A DNA stretch of 64,000 bases, taken from Streptacidiphilus rugosus AM-16. GTDB lineage: Bacteria > Actinomycetota > Actinomycetes > Streptomycetales > Streptomycetaceae. A program made the translations under genes and the position numbers. Location of the stretch: contig NZ_JQMJ01000004.1 of assembly GCF_000744655.1 (NCBI RefSeq), forward strand, positions 248,001-312,000, given 5' to 3'. Positions 41,444 to 51,217 of the stretch are shown here, piece after piece (positions within the stretch are counted from its first letter, which is position 1; each line of letters starts with the position of its first letter). Under the pieces are notes generated by a model that saw only the letters and a program-made list of their open reading frames with translations, was not told the origin of the DNA and ran no database searches.

Positions 41444-42691
41444 ATGCCACTCCCCCGCAGCGTGCGCCTGCTGCTCCTGGCCCGGGTCGTCAATCGCCTG
41501 GGCGCCTTCTCGCTGCCGTTTCTGACCACCCTGATCAGCACCGACCACGCGGCGAGCATGACCACCGCGGGCCTGGTGACGGCGGCGTTCGGGGCGGCCA
41601 CCATCCCCTCCCGGCTGCTGGGCGGCCGGCTGGCGGACCTGGTCGGACGCCGCTTCACGGTCGTCCTCGGGCTCTGCTGCTGCGCCGTGGCACAACTGGG
41701 GATCGCGGGCTCCCGCTCGTTGGCGGCGGTCGTCGGCTGCGCCGTGCTGCTCGGGCTGGCCTTCGAGCTGTACGAGCCACCCAGTCAGGCGATCATCAGC
41801 GAGTCCGTCCCGCCCGAGCAGCGGGTGCAGGCGTTCAGCCTCTTCAGTGCGGCGCTCGCGGTGGGAGGCATGGGCGCGGGCCTGCTCGCCGCCGTGCTCG
41901 GCCACTGGGACCTGCGGTGGCTCTTCGTCGCCGACGCGGGCACGTGCCTGGCCTGCGCCGTCCTCGTCGGCCTGGCGCTGCCTCCGGACCGACGCCCCCG
42001 CCGCCGCGTCGCGCCCCATGGCGCGCGCAAGGGGGCCGGTCGCCCGCCACTGCGCCCGCTGCGCGACCGTTCGCTGGTCACCATGCTGCTGACCGGCTCC
42101 GCCTATGCGCTGGTCAACCAGCAGACCGTGATGAGCCTCCCGCTGGCGCTGGCACACCAGGGGCGTCCGGCCGCCGACGCCGGGCTGCTGTTCACTGCGG
42201 CGGCGCTCACCACCGTGCTCGCGCAGCCGCTGGTCCGGCTGGAGCCGGCACGCCGGATGTCCACACCGGCGGCGCTCGCGCTCGGCCATCTGCTGCTGGC
42301 AGCCGGGCTCCTCGGCTACGCCGTCGCCGGCTCCCTCCCCGCCGAGTGCGGCGCGACCGCCGTCTGGAGTCTCGGTGATCTGCTGATCATGGGCCGCGCC
42401 TACGCGCTCGTCGCCGACCTCGCGCCGCCAGGGGCGAGCGGGCGCTATCTGGCGGTCTTCGGGGTCAGCTGGGGCATCGCCGCCGCCCTCGCACCCGTGC
42501 TCGGCACGCAGCTCCTCGCCCACGCCGGCGCCACCACGCTCTGGGTCGCGACGGCGGGGTTCTGTCTGACCCTGAGCGGCGTGCAGCTGCTGGTCACGCC
42601 GAGACCCGGGCACTCAGCGCCACCCGAGGACCGGAACTCCTCGGGGGCGCTGGCCAATGAACTGACGGAGTGTCAGAATATGGGCCGCTGA
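41444..42691 (+). CDS. MFS transporter (12 TM)
   Basis: A 415-residue MFS protein. FLTTLISTDHAASMTTAGLV, then LLGGRLADLVGRRFTVVLGL with motif A near residue 65, and alternating hydrophobic helices to the end. Two halves separated by a basic loop (PPDRRPRRRVAPHGARKGAG) near 180. It is divergent from the CGNR gene, a common pairing for exporters of toxic compounds. Its last codons contain the palindrome upstream of the hydratase gene. Confidence 0.88.
   Translation: MPLPRSVRLLLLARVVNRLGAFSLPFLTTLISTDHAASMTTAGLVTAAFGAATIPSRLLGGRLADLVGRRFTVVLGLCCCAVAQLGIAGSRSLAAVVGCAVLLGLAFELYEPPSQAIISESVPPEQRVQAFSLFSAALAVGGMGAGLLAAVLGHWDLRWLFVADAGTCLACAVLVGLALPPDRRPRRRVAPHGARKGAGRPPLRPLRDRSLVTMLLTGSAYALVNQQTVMSLPLALAHQGRPAADAGLLFTAAALTTVLAQPLVRLEPARRMSTPAALALGHLLLAAGLLGYAVAGSLPAECGATAVWSLGDLLIMGRAYALVADLAPPGASGRYLAVFGVSWGIAAALAPVLGTQLLAHAGATTLWVATAGFCLTLSGVQLLVTPRPGHSAPPEDRNSSGALANELTECQNMGR
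42662..42676. promoter_or_regulatory. Operator-like palindrome upstream of the enoyl-CoA hydratase
   Basis: CTGAC-GGAGT-GTCAG, 53 bp before the hydratase start and inside the 3' end of the MFS gene. Similar CTGAC-N5-GTCAG sites precede acyl-CoA genes in actinobacteria, usually bound by TetR proteins. The regulator is not adjacent. Confidence 0.5.
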
Positions 42692-42728
42692 TCCGAACTG
42701 ATTAGGGCGCCGAGCCGATCGGAGTGCC

Positions 42729-43565
42729 GTGTTCCCCGTCGCGCCGCTGCTGCCCGAGAAGGACTGGTTCATCAGGCTCGACCGGGAGCACGACGGCCAC
42801 GTCGCCGTGCTCACCCTGGACAACCCCGCCAAGCTCAACGGCTGGAGCTGGGAGGCCACCCGGCAGTTGGCCGCGCGCGCCGACCAGATCCGCTTCGATC
42901 CCGAGGTGCGGGCGGTCCTGCTGCGCGCGAACGGCCGCGCGTTCTGCGCCGGGATCGACGCCCAGGCCCCCGGCAGTCCGGTGACCGGTCGCTCGGACGC
43001 GGAGCTGGTGCGCAACTACTACGAGGGCATCCGCCAGGTCCACGAACGGCTTGCCGTCCTGTCCGGGCTGCCGCAGCCCGTCGTCGCCGCTGTCCAGGGG
43101 TACTGCCTCGGTTTCGGCTTCGAGCTCGCGTTGATGTGCGACATCAGGATCGCCGCCGAGGACGCGGTCTTCGGGCTCCCCGAGGTGACGCTCGGCGTCG
43201 CGGTCGACGCGGGCGGCGATCTGCGGCTGGCCCGCGAGGTCGGCACGGGCTGGGCCAAGCTGCTGGCCCTGACCGGCCGCAGGATCGACGCCGCCACCGC
43301 GGAGCGGATCGGCGCGGTGCAGCTGGTGACCCCGGCCGAGGAGCTGCAGCCCACCGCGCTCGAGGTCGCCCGGCAGCTGGCCGGCGACGCACCGCTCGCG
43401 GTCCAGGCCGTCAAGCGCAGCATCGACGCCTACGCCGACCACGCGCTCGCCGACGCCCTGCGCATCCAGGCCCTGAGCGCCTCGGCCCTCTTCGCCTCCG
43501 CCGACAAGACCGCCGGGTACGCGGCCGCCGCCCAGCGCCGCACCGCCACGTTCGAGGGCCGCTGA
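42729..43565 (+). CDS. Enoyl-CoA hydratase/isomerase
   Basis: A 278-residue crotonase-fold enzyme. RAFCAGIDAQAPG near residue 72 gives the oxyanion hole, QGYCLGFGFELALMCDIRIA near 122 holds the first Glu position, and GLPEVTLGVAVDAGG near 150 the second. The C-terminal region is typical. GTG at 42729 with CGGAG upstream. Its stop is one base from the next start, so it is cotranscribed with the dienoyl-CoA reductase-like gene. Isomerase activity on double-bond position is as likely as hydration. Confidence 0.88.
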   Translation: MFPVAPLLPEKDWFIRLDREHDGHVAVLTLDNPAKLNGWSWEATRQLAARADQIRFDPEVRAVLLRANGRAFCAGIDAQAPGSPVTGRSDAELVRNYYEGIRQVHERLAVLSGLPQPVVAAVQGYCLGFGFELALMCDIRIAAEDAVFGLPEVTLGVAVDAGGDLRLAREVGTGWAKLLALTGRRIDAATAERIGAVQLVTPAEELQPTALEVARQLAGDAPLAVQAVKRSIDAYADHALADALRIQALSASALFASADKTAGYAAAAQRRTATFEGR

Positions 43566-43566
43566 G

Positions 43567-44472
43567 GTGGGTGCCCCGCCTCCGCTGGGCACCGCGATGC
43601 TGCCGCCGGGCTGCTACGAGGGCACGACCGTGCTGGTGACCGGCGGCGGGACCGGGCTCGGCCGGGCCATGGCGGTGGAGTTCGGGCGGCTCGGCGCACG
43701 CGTCGGCGTGCTGGGCCGCAGCGCCGAGCACCGCGCCGCGGGGGTCGCCGCGGTCACCGAGGCCGCGCGCTCGGCGGGCCGGTCCGGGGTCCGCGCGGTG
43801 GGCGCGGCGGCCGACGTGCGCGACCCCGACGCGGTGGCCGCCGCGTTCGACACGGTCGAGGAGACCCTCGGACCGGTCCGGGTGCTGGTCAACAACGCCG
43901 CCGCCAACTTCCCCGTGCTCGCCGCCGAGCTGAGTCCGAACGGCTGGCGGGCGGTGGTGGACACGGTCCTGAACGGCGCCTTCCACTGCTCGCGCGAGCT
44001 GCACCGCCGCCACACGGCGCGCCGGGAGGGGAACGGCGCGTCGATCCTGAACATCCTCGCCGCCCAGGCCTTCACCGGCGGCCCCGGCATGGTGCACAGC
44101 GCGTCCGCGAAGGCGGGCGTCGGGGCGATGACCAAGACGCTGGCCGTCGAGTGGGCCGAGGCCGGGATCCGCGTCAACGCGCTCGTCCCCGGCCTCTTCC
44201 CGCACCAGGACCTCCCCGAAGCACTGCGCCGTCTGCGCGAACAGGACCCCGACCACGCCGCCGTCGACGCACGCCGCCAGCCCGCCGGACGGGTGGGGCA
44301 GCCGCACGAGCTCGGCTGGGCCGCGACCTACCTCTGCTCGCCGTTCGCCGGGTTCCTCACCGGCCACACGCTCTTCCTCGACGGCGGCAACCACCTGCGC
44401 CGCGACTTCGTCATGCCGCCCGTCGTCCCGTTGGCCCAGCAGCTCGGGCGGCCGTCCGCCGCCCCGGACTAG
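43567..44472 (+). CDS. SDR, 2,4-dienoyl-CoA reductase-like
   Basis: A 301-residue SDR: TGGGTGLGRAMA near residue 26, NNAAANFPV near 109, and MVHSASAKAGVGAMTKTLAV near 178, where the usual Tyr-x-x-x-Lys is Ser-x-x-x-Lys. That substitution is typical of dienoyl-CoA reductases (peroxisomal DECR2 type), which use other residues. C-terminal GHTLFLDGGN. Together with the hydratase it should process unsaturated fatty acids. GTG at 43567. Confidence 0.85.
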   Translation: MGAPPPLGTAMLPPGCYEGTTVLVTGGGTGLGRAMAVEFGRLGARVGVLGRSAEHRAAGVAAVTEAARSAGRSGVRAVGAAADVRDPDAVAAAFDTVEETLGPVRVLVNNAAANFPVLAAELSPNGWRAVVDTVLNGAFHCSRELHRRHTARREGNGASILNILAAQAFTGGPGMVHSASAKAGVGAMTKTLAVEWAEAGIRVNALVPGLFPHQDLPEALRRLREQDPDHAAVDARRQPAGRVGQPHELGWAATYLCSPFAGFLTGHTLFLDGGNHLRRDFVMPPVVPLAQQLGRPSAAPD

Positions 44473-44481
44473 CCTGGATCC

Positions 44482-44997
44482 GTGACCGTCGCGATCGAGC
44501 TGCTCACCGACGCCTTCGGGCGCGTCCGGGAGGTCGTGCACGAGGCCGTCGACGGCCTCGGCACCGAGGAGCTGGCCTATCGGGCCGACCCGGACGCCAA
44601 CTCCGTCGCCTGGCTGGTCTGGCACCTGACCCGGATCCAGGACGACCACGTCTGCGGCCTCGCCGAGCTGCCACAGGCCTGGACCGAACTGGGCTGGCGC
44701 GATCGCTTCGACCTGCCCTTCCCCGCCGGGGCGACCGGCTACGGACACCGGCGGCAGCAGATCGCCGCACTCGACGGCACCACGGCCGAGCTGCTGCTGG
44801 GCTACTACGACGACGTGCACACCCGCACCCTCGCCTTCCTGTCCGGCCCCGGCGGCCACCGCCTCGACCGCGTCGTCGACACCCACTGGGACCCACCGGT
44901 CACCGCCGCCGTCCGGCTGATCAGCGTCGTCTCCGACGACCTCCAGCACGCCGGGCAGGCCGCCTACGTCCGGGGACTGGTGGAGCGCCAGCGGTAG
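44482..44997 (+). CDS. DinB-superfamily protein (mycothiol-dependent isomerase-like)
   Basis: A 171-residue four-helix protein of the DinB/MDMPI type. SVAWLVWHLTRIQDDHVCGL near residue 45 and VVSDDLQHAGQAAYVRGLVE near the end carry the three metal-binding His positions. It is 9 bp after the SDR gene and may share its operon. Such proteins can be mycothiol transferases or detoxify electrophiles. Start GTG at 44482. Confidence 0.82.
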   Translation: MTVAIELLTDAFGRVREVVHEAVDGLGTEELAYRADPDANSVAWLVWHLTRIQDDHVCGLAELPQAWTELGWRDRFDLPFPAGATGYGHRRQQIAALDGTTAELLLGYYDDVHTRTLAFLSGPGGHRLDRVVDTHWDPPVTAAVRLISVVSDDLQHAGQAAYVRGLVERQR

Positions 44998-45421
44998 GTA
45001 CGTCCTGCGCTGCGGCCCGCGGCTGCGACCGGGGTGACCGCCCGGCCGTGGCAGGGATGCGCGGCCGGCCCGGCTGTCCGGCGCTGTCTTGTCCGGCATC
45101 CGGCTCCCGGCCGGCCGCGCGCCTCCTCGACCGTGCCCCGGCCCCGGGCCCACGCGGCGCGGCCCGGCTCCGCCGCGCCCTCCGGCGAGTGCGGCTCGGG
45201 GGTCTCCGCGGGCGGGGCGGACAAGGGGGCGCGCGTGAGTGGCACGTGCACCCTTGTGGCCGCTGGGGTGTCCGGGAGATCCTGACCGCGCCGCCGCAGT
45301 TGCCGCGGCCGGGCACAGCGCCCGGCCCGGACGGTCCCGGCGCTGTGCACCACCGCACCGCCGAGGTCGAAGGGCTCCGCCGGTGCCCGCCGTGGCGGTG
45401 CGCCCGGAGGGGGTCTTCTCA
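44998..45421. other. Gap upstream of the YVTN propeller gene
   Basis: About 420 bp with GGAGGGGG near its end serving the next gene. It probably carries that gene's promoter. No gene, palindrome or repeat is supported. Confidence 0.4.
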
Positions 45422-47179
45422 ATGTCGTGGTTGTCCCGGTCGCCGCAGGGTTCCCCGAGCGGCGGCGCCGTCGCGTCGGCGTTACCGCCCACCGCTCCCA
45501 GGCCCCGTGGAACGGGAGCACGCCCCGGCCGCCGACTCGGCGTGCCGGTGCTGGCCGCCGGACTCGCGGTCGGCGGGCTGCTGGCCGGCGGCCCGGCCGC
45601 GCACGCGGTCCCCCGCCCGGCACCGGTCCTGGCTCCCGACACGGCCGTCACCGCGTTCGTCGCCAACGCGGGCGACAACAGCGTCTCGGTCGTCGACGCC
45701 GCCACCGGAGCGGTGCGGACGACCGTCACCGGTGTCGGCTACGGGCCGCAGGGGGCGGCCGCCGCGCCGGACGGCCGACACGTCTACGTCCCGAACATCG
45801 GCAACAACACCGTCGCGGTCATCGACACCGCCACGGACACGGTCGTCGCGCAGGTGCCCGTGGCCGCCAGTCCCACCGCGGTCGTGGTCTCCCCTGACGG
45901 CGCCCGCGCCTACGTGGCGGACCTCGGCACGGACCTGGTCAGCGTGCTGGACACCGCCACCGACACGGTGACGGCGAGCATCACGGTGGGCGGCGGACCC
46001 GACGCGCTGGCGCTCAGTCCGGACGGAAGCAGGCTCTACGTCGCCGACAGCGGCGCGGGCGGCGGGCTCTCCGTCGTCGACACCGCGACCGGCGCCGTCA
46101 CCGCGCAGCTCGCGGTGGGCGGGGTGCCGGTGGCCCTGGCCCCGGCGCCGGACGGCTCCCGGCTCTACGTCGCCGACCAGGGCTCGGCCCAGCTGACCGT
46201 CGTGGACCCGGCCACGGCCACGGTCACCGCGCAACTCCCCCTGGCCGCCGTCCCGTTCGCGCTCGCGCCGAGTCCCGACGGAAGCCGGCTGTACCTGGCC
46301 AACGGGCCCGCCGACACACTGAGCGTGCTGGACACGGCCTCCGGGTCGGTCGTCGCGACAATCGCGGCGGGCACGAATCCGCAGGGCGTCGCGGTCACCC
46401 CCGACGGCTCACTGGCGCTGGTGACCGATCTCGGCTCGGCCCAGGTGACCAGCGTGGACACCGCCACGGACACCGTCGTCGGCCACACCGCCGTCGGCAC
46501 CGCCCCCGCCGGGCTCGCGCTCGCGGTGACGGTACCGGCACCGCAGGTCAGCGGCGTCAGCCCGGCCTCGGGGCCGCCGGCCGGCGGCACCACGGTCACG
46601 GTGTCGGGCAGCCATCTGGCCGGGGCGACCGCGCTGAGCTTCGGCCCCGGCCGGCCCGCCGCGTCCTTCTCCTGCACCGACGGGAGCTGCACCGCCGTCT
46701 CCCCGCCCGGCGCGGTGGGCGCCGTCGACGTCCAGGTGACCACCCCCGGCGGCACCAGCGCCGCCACCTCCGCGGACCGGTTCGCCTACGCCGCGGCCGA
46801 CGTGGGCGTCGGCCTGACCGCCGTCGGCCACCCCGGACTGCTGGCCGGCACCATCGCCTACACGATCACGGTGTCCGACCACGGCCCCTCGGCGCTCGGC
46901 TCCGCCACCGTCACCGCGCAGCTCCCGGTGCCGATGACGGCGAGCTCGACCGACTGCACCACGAGCGGACGCAGCGTCAGCTGTGCTGTCGGAGCCCTGG
47001 CCCCGGGAGCGTCGGCGACACGTCAGTTCAGCGTCCCTGTCGGCCTGCTCACCCTGGGGCTGCCCTACCAGGTCACGGTCACCCGTTCGGCGAGCACCCC
47101 GGTCGACCTGAACGCGGCGAACGACACCGCCGGACGCAGCTGCACGGTCGTCACCTCACTGCTCATCACCTGCTCCTGA
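45422..47179 (+). CDS. Secreted YVTN beta-propeller protein with IPT/TIG domain
   Basis: A 585-residue exported protein. A long basic N-region precedes the hydrophobic segment VPVLAAGLAVGGLLAGG and a cut site near AHA-VP (about residue 63). Seven 40-residue YVTN repeats follow (AFVANAGDNSVSVVDAATG, HVYVPNIGNNTVAVIDTATD, and so on, about 75-360), then an IPT/TIG fold (VSGVSPASGPPAGGTTVTVS, 365-440) and a DUF11-like tail with YTITVSDHGPSALGSATVTA. No membrane anchor or sortase signal at the C-terminus. Likely role: surface or extracellular binding. Confidence 0.85.
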   Translation: MSWLSRSPQGSPSGGAVASALPPTAPRPRGTGARPGRRLGVPVLAAGLAVGGLLAGGPAAHAVPRPAPVLAPDTAVTAFVANAGDNSVSVVDAATGAVRTTVTGVGYGPQGAAAAPDGRHVYVPNIGNNTVAVIDTATDTVVAQVPVAASPTAVVVSPDGARAYVADLGTDLVSVLDTATDTVTASITVGGGPDALALSPDGSRLYVADSGAGGGLSVVDTATGAVTAQLAVGGVPVALAPAPDGSRLYVADQGSAQLTVVDPATATVTAQLPLAAVPFALAPSPDGSRLYLANGPADTLSVLDTASGSVVATIAAGTNPQGVAVTPDGSLALVTDLGSAQVTSVDTATDTVVGHTAVGTAPAGLALAVTVPAPQVSGVSPASGPPAGGTTVTVSGSHLAGATALSFGPGRPAASFSCTDGSCTAVSPPGAVGAVDVQVTTPGGTSAATSADRFAYAAADVGVGLTAVGHPGLLAGTIAYTITVSDHGPSALGSATVTAQLPVPMTASSTDCTTSGRSVSCAVGALAPGASATRQFSVPVGLLTLGLPYQVTVTRSASTPVDLNAANDTAGRSCTVVTSLLITCS

Positions 47180-47434
47180 CGCCTCGCAGAAGGGGCGGTG
47201 CGGCGCGTGGGCGCGGCTGGGCCGCGTGAGCGACGACGACCCGGCTCAAACCTGCGGACGTCGCCGACCCGGGTACTGCGTAGGGGATTTACGTGGTCTT
47301 ACGGATGTCTCCCGGTGCCGCGACCGGAAGGATCACCGCAGGCGGATAACTCGCCCCGGCCACGGCCGGGATCGCCCCGCGAGCGGGTCGAGAGCATCAG
47401 CACCGCGCTCTGGGAAGAGCACAGAACGAACACC

Positions 47435-47854
47435 ATGGAGATTCGAATGGGCCTGGCGGAACGTCGTAGCGCCGAACGGTTCAAGAACGAGGACTACCCC
47501 GGCTGGAAGTCGCGGATCGACGAGGCGGCAGGGTTCGAGGTGCCGATCGAGGTGGATTGGCAGGAACTGGCCGTCCCCGACTACGCGGACAGCTACGCCG
47601 AGTACTTCCCCCAGGTGTACTTCCAGCCGCTGGTGGACGCGCTGGGCGCGATCGGGGCCGACGACATGGGCAAGGAGGCGCTCCGCGCGGGGGTCTCGAA
47701 GATCATCGTCAGGAACACCGGCGAGTACTTCAGCCCGTCGGGGATCACCTTCACCGACGGCGTGCTGACGTTCGACCACAAGTCGGACACCAACACCCAT
47801 CACACCGAGGAGCGCACCAAGCACATCCTGGCGACCCTCGAAGCCGCGCTCTGA
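47435..47854 (+). CDS. Hypothetical protein
   Basis: A 139-residue soluble, acidic protein (AERRSAERFKNEDYPGWKSR near the start, DTNTHHTEERTKHILATLEA near the end). I do not recognise a family with confidence. The conserved look (KIIVRNTGEYFSPSGITFTD) and normal codon use suggest a real protein, perhaps an enzyme partner. ATG at 47435 follows GGAAGAG; an in-frame ATG four codons later is possible. The 255 bp upstream hold no gene. Confidence 0.6.
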   Translation: MEIRMGLAERRSAERFKNEDYPGWKSRIDEAAGFEVPIEVDWQELAVPDYADSYAEYFPQVYFQPLVDALGAIGADDMGKEALRAGVSKIIVRNTGEYFSPSGITFTDGVLTFDHKSDTNTHHTEERTKHILATLEAAL

Positions 47855-48198
47855 CCCTCGCGCTCGTGACGGTCCGTCGGTTCACCGGCGGACCGCTTCG
47901 GCTTGTCGGGCAGTGGAGGTCAGGTGCCGCCAACCCGCGCTGCCGGGACGCGACCGGGGAGGAGAGCACCAGCGTGCCGGCCACGCCGGTGACCGGCGGT
48001 CGCCGTGCGCGCCGCGCCGTGGAATGTACATGGCGCAGCGCCCGCCGTCCGCCGCAAACGTTCACGTCCGCGCAGGTCAGCGGCGCGCACGCGGAACGGG
48101 GCGGGCGGCGGCCCGGGTGGGGCTGCCCAGGCCGCGCACAGCGACCGCACACTTTGCCGCGTCATCGCTCCCCCACCCTCTCCCTCGGGAGGTCGCAC
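47855..48198. other. Gap upstream of the GH48 cellulase
   Basis: Contains the GH48 promoter and ends in CGGGAGGTCG, its ribosome site. I looked for a TGGGAGCGCTCCCA box and did not find one, unlike the other cellulase promoters in this window. Confidence 0.5.
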
Positions 48199-51189
48199 AT
48201 GCGACGCATGCGACGCGGTTCGCCCCGCGCCAGACTCCTGGCGCTGCTCTCCTCCGCCGGCGCCCTCGCCCTGATCGCCACCGCGGGCGGCACCCTGACC
48301 CTGCCGACCACGGCCGCCGCCGCCTCGGTGTCGTGCAGCGTCACCTACGCGAACACCAACGACTGGGGCAGCGGCTTCAGCGCCGCCGTCACCATCAAGG
48401 ACACCGGCAGCACCGCCCTCAGCAACTGGGTGCTCAGCTATTCCTACGCCGGCAACCAGACGCTCTCCAGCGGCTGGAACGGCACCTGGACCCAGTCCGG
48501 CAAGAACGTCACCGTCACCGCGCCGACCTGGGCCGCCACGATCGCCGCGGGCGGCAGCTACACGACGGACGCCAACTTCAACTACTCCGGCGCCAACACC
48601 GCACCGACCAGCTTCTCGGTCAACGGCACCGTGTGCGGAGGCGTGAACCAGCCGCCGACCGTCAGCCTCACCTCGCCGACCGCCGGTCAGGTCTTCCAGC
48701 CGGGGGCCACCGTCCCGCTGGCCGCCACCGCGGCCGACAGCGACGGCACGGTCAGCAAGGTCGACTACTACGCCAGCACCGCGACCGGCGGCAACATCCT
48801 CGTCGCCACCGCGACCGCCGCGCCGTGGACGGCCAGTTGGGCCAACGTCGCGGCCGGGAGCTACTCGCTGACCGCGGTCGCCACCGACAACGGCGGTTCG
48901 ACGGCGACCTCGTCCCCGGTCGCGATCAACGTGACCGGTCCCAGCGTCCTGGTCAACCCGAACGCGATCACCGTTCAGCAGGGCGGGACGAACACCTTCG
49001 GCGTCACGCTCTCCTCGGCGCCGACCGCCAACGTGAGTGTCGCCGTCGCCCGCTCCGGCAGCGACACCGACCTGAGCGCCGCCCCGGCCACGCTCACCTT
49101 CACGCCGTCCAACTGGAACACCGCGCAGAACGTGACGGTCACCGCCGGGACGGCCGCCGGGCAGGCGGGCGGCACGGCCACCTTCACCGCGAGCGCCACC
49201 GGCTACGGCTCGGCCTCGGTCACCGCGACGGAGTCGGCCAGGGTCTCCGGCTACGACCAGTACTTCCTGGACCTCTATTCGAAGATCAAGAACCCGACGA
49301 ACGGCTACTTCAGCCCGCTCGGCATCCCCTACCACTCGGTGGAGACGCTGATCGTCGAGGCCCCGGACTACGGGCACGAGACGACCTCGGAGACCTACAG
49401 CTACTGGCTCTGGCTGGAGGCCGACTACGGCCGGGTCACCGGCGACTGGTCGGGCTTCAACAACGCCTGGACCAACCTCGAGACCTACATGATCCCGAGC
49501 CACACCCAGCAGCCGGGCCAGAGCACCTACAACCCGGCCAAGCCCGCCACCTACGGCCCCGAGCTGCCCCAGCCGGACCAGTACCCGGTCAAGCTGGACT
49601 CCTCCGTGCCGATCGGCACCGACCCGCTCGCGGCCGAGCTGACCTCCACCTACGGCACCTCGGACATGTACGCGCCCGCGTGGATCATGGACACGGACAA
49701 CAAGTACGGCTTCGGCAACTGCGAGGACGGCACCACCAAGCCGAGCCTGATCAACAGCTACCAGCGCGGCCCCGAGGAGTCCGTCTGGGAGACGATCCCG
49801 CAGCCCGACTGCGACGTCTTCAAGTACGGCAACACCAGCTCGGGCTTCCTCAGCCTCTTCAACGACGGCGGCGGCTCCTACGCCAAGCAGTACAAGTTCA
49901 CCGACGCACCGGACGCCGACGCGCGCCTGGTGCAGGCGGCGTACTGGGCCGACACCTACGCCAAGGCGCAGGGCAAGACCTCGGTGATCAGCGGCACCCT
50001 GTCCAAGGCCGCCAAGCTCGGCGACTACCTGCGCTACGCCCTGTACGACAAGTACTTCAAGCAGGCGGGCAACTGCAACGGCTCCAAGACCTGCCCGGCG
50101 GGCACCTCCAAGGCCAACGAGCAACTGGGCCTGCTGACCTGGTACTTCGCCTGGGGCGGCGCCTCGGACGGCAGCTGGTCGTGGCGGATCTCCGGCTCCA
50201 CCGCGCACCAGGGCTACCAGAACCCGCTGGCCGCCTACGCGCTGTCCACCGACAGCGACCTGACGCCGAAGTCCCCCACCGCGAGCGCCGACTGGTCGGC
50301 GAGCCTGACCAAGCAGCTGCAGTTCTTCCGCTGGCTGCAGTCCAGCGAGGGCGCGATCGCGGGCGGCGCGACCAACAGCTGGGGCGGCAACTACGGTGAC
50401 GTCTCCGCGCCGCCGGCCGGCGACCCGACCTTCTACGGCCTCTACTACGACTGGCAGCCGGAGTACCACGACCCGGCCAGCAACTCCTGGTTCGGCTTCC
50501 AGACCTGGGCCATGGAGCGCTTCGCCGAGTACTACTACGCCTCCGGCGACGCCAACGCCAAGGCCGTGCTGGACAAGTGGGTCAAGTGGGCGATGTCGGT
50601 CTCCACGGCCGACACCACCACCGGCACGCTGACCACGCCCGGCACGCTCAGCTGGTCCGGCGCGCCGGACACCTGGAACGCCACCAGCCCCGGCGCCAAC
50701 GCCTCGCTGCACGTCACCACCAGCGGCACCGCGACGGACCTGGGCGTGGCGGGCTCACTGGCCAAGACCCTCACCTACTACGCGGCCAAGTCCGGGGACA
50801 CCGCCTCCCGCGACTTCGCCCAGCACATCCTGGACATCCTGCACAGCAAGTACACCGACTCGCTCGGCTACTCGGCCCCGGAGACCCGGACCGACTACAG
50901 CCGCTTCACCCAGGCGTACGACCCGAGCACCCACCAGGGCCTGTACGTGCCGCCGGGCTGGACCGGGACCTACCCGGACGGGACGGTGCTGAGCTCGACC
51001 ACCACCAACACCTTCCTGTCCATCCGGCAGTGGTACAAGAACGACCCGCAGTGGTCGAAGGTGCAGACCTACCTGAACGGTGGGGCCGCGCCGGTCTTCA
51101 ACTACCACCGCTTCTGGGCCGAGGCCGACATCGCGACGGCCTTCGACTCCTTCGCCCAGCTCTTCCCGACGATCACCCCGGGAGGCTGA
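48199..51189 (+). CDS. GH48 reducing-end exo-cellulase with N-terminal CBM2
   Basis: A 996-residue secreted cellulase that releases cellobiose from chain ends of crystalline cellulose. Signal peptide of about 42 residues; CBM2 at 45-147 (TNDWGSGF, GNQTLSSGWNGTW); an Ig-like domain at about 150-245; a beta domain at about 250-345; then GH48 from 350 (YDQYFLDLYSKIKNPTNGYF). The motif HETTSETYSYWLWLEADYGR near 393 contains the probable acid Glu of the family. GH48 is the key exo-enzyme of most bacterial cellulose systems. ATG at 48199 with GGGAGG. Single gene. Confidence 0.94.
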   Translation: MRRMRRGSPRARLLALLSSAGALALIATAGGTLTLPTTAAAASVSCSVTYANTNDWGSGFSAAVTIKDTGSTALSNWVLSYSYAGNQTLSSGWNGTWTQSGKNVTVTAPTWAATIAAGGSYTTDANFNYSGANTAPTSFSVNGTVCGGVNQPPTVSLTSPTAGQVFQPGATVPLAATAADSDGTVSKVDYYASTATGGNILVATATAAPWTASWANVAAGSYSLTAVATDNGGSTATSSPVAINVTGPSVLVNPNAITVQQGGTNTFGVTLSSAPTANVSVAVARSGSDTDLSAAPATLTFTPSNWNTAQNVTVTAGTAAGQAGGTATFTASATGYGSASVTATESARVSGYDQYFLDLYSKIKNPTNGYFSPLGIPYHSVETLIVEAPDYGHETTSETYSYWLWLEADYGRVTGDWSGFNNAWTNLETYMIPSHTQQPGQSTYNPAKPATYGPELPQPDQYPVKLDSSVPIGTDPLAAELTSTYGTSDMYAPAWIMDTDNKYGFGNCEDGTTKPSLINSYQRGPEESVWETIPQPDCDVFKYGNTSSGFLSLFNDGGGSYAKQYKFTDAPDADARLVQAAYWADTYAKAQGKTSVISGTLSKAAKLGDYLRYALYDKYFKQAGNCNGSKTCPAGTSKANEQLGLLTWYFAWGGASDGSWSWRISGSTAHQGYQNPLAAYALSTDSDLTPKSPTASADWSASLTKQLQFFRWLQSSEGAIAGGATNSWGGNYGDVSAPPAGDPTFYGLYYDWQPEYHDPASNSWFGFQTWAMERFAEYYYASGDANAKAVLDKWVKWAMSVSTADTTTGTLTTPGTLSWSGAPDTWNATSPGANASLHVTTSGTATDLGVAGSLAKTLTYYAAKSGDTASRDFAQHILDILHSKYTDSLGYSAPETRTDYSRFTQAYDPSTHQGLYVPPGWTGTYPDGTVLSSTTTNTFLSIRQWYKNDPQWSKVQTYLNGGAAPVFNYHRFWAEADIATAFDSFAQLFPTITPGG

Positions 51190-51217
51190 GGCCCGTACCG
51201 CGCGTAGGAGAACGCGC

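Noticed and set aside
47920-50712. Minus-strand frame of about 930 codons across the GH48 gene
   Set aside because: Arg/Gly/Val-rich antisense product caused by third-position GC bias; GH48 on the other strand is unambiguous.
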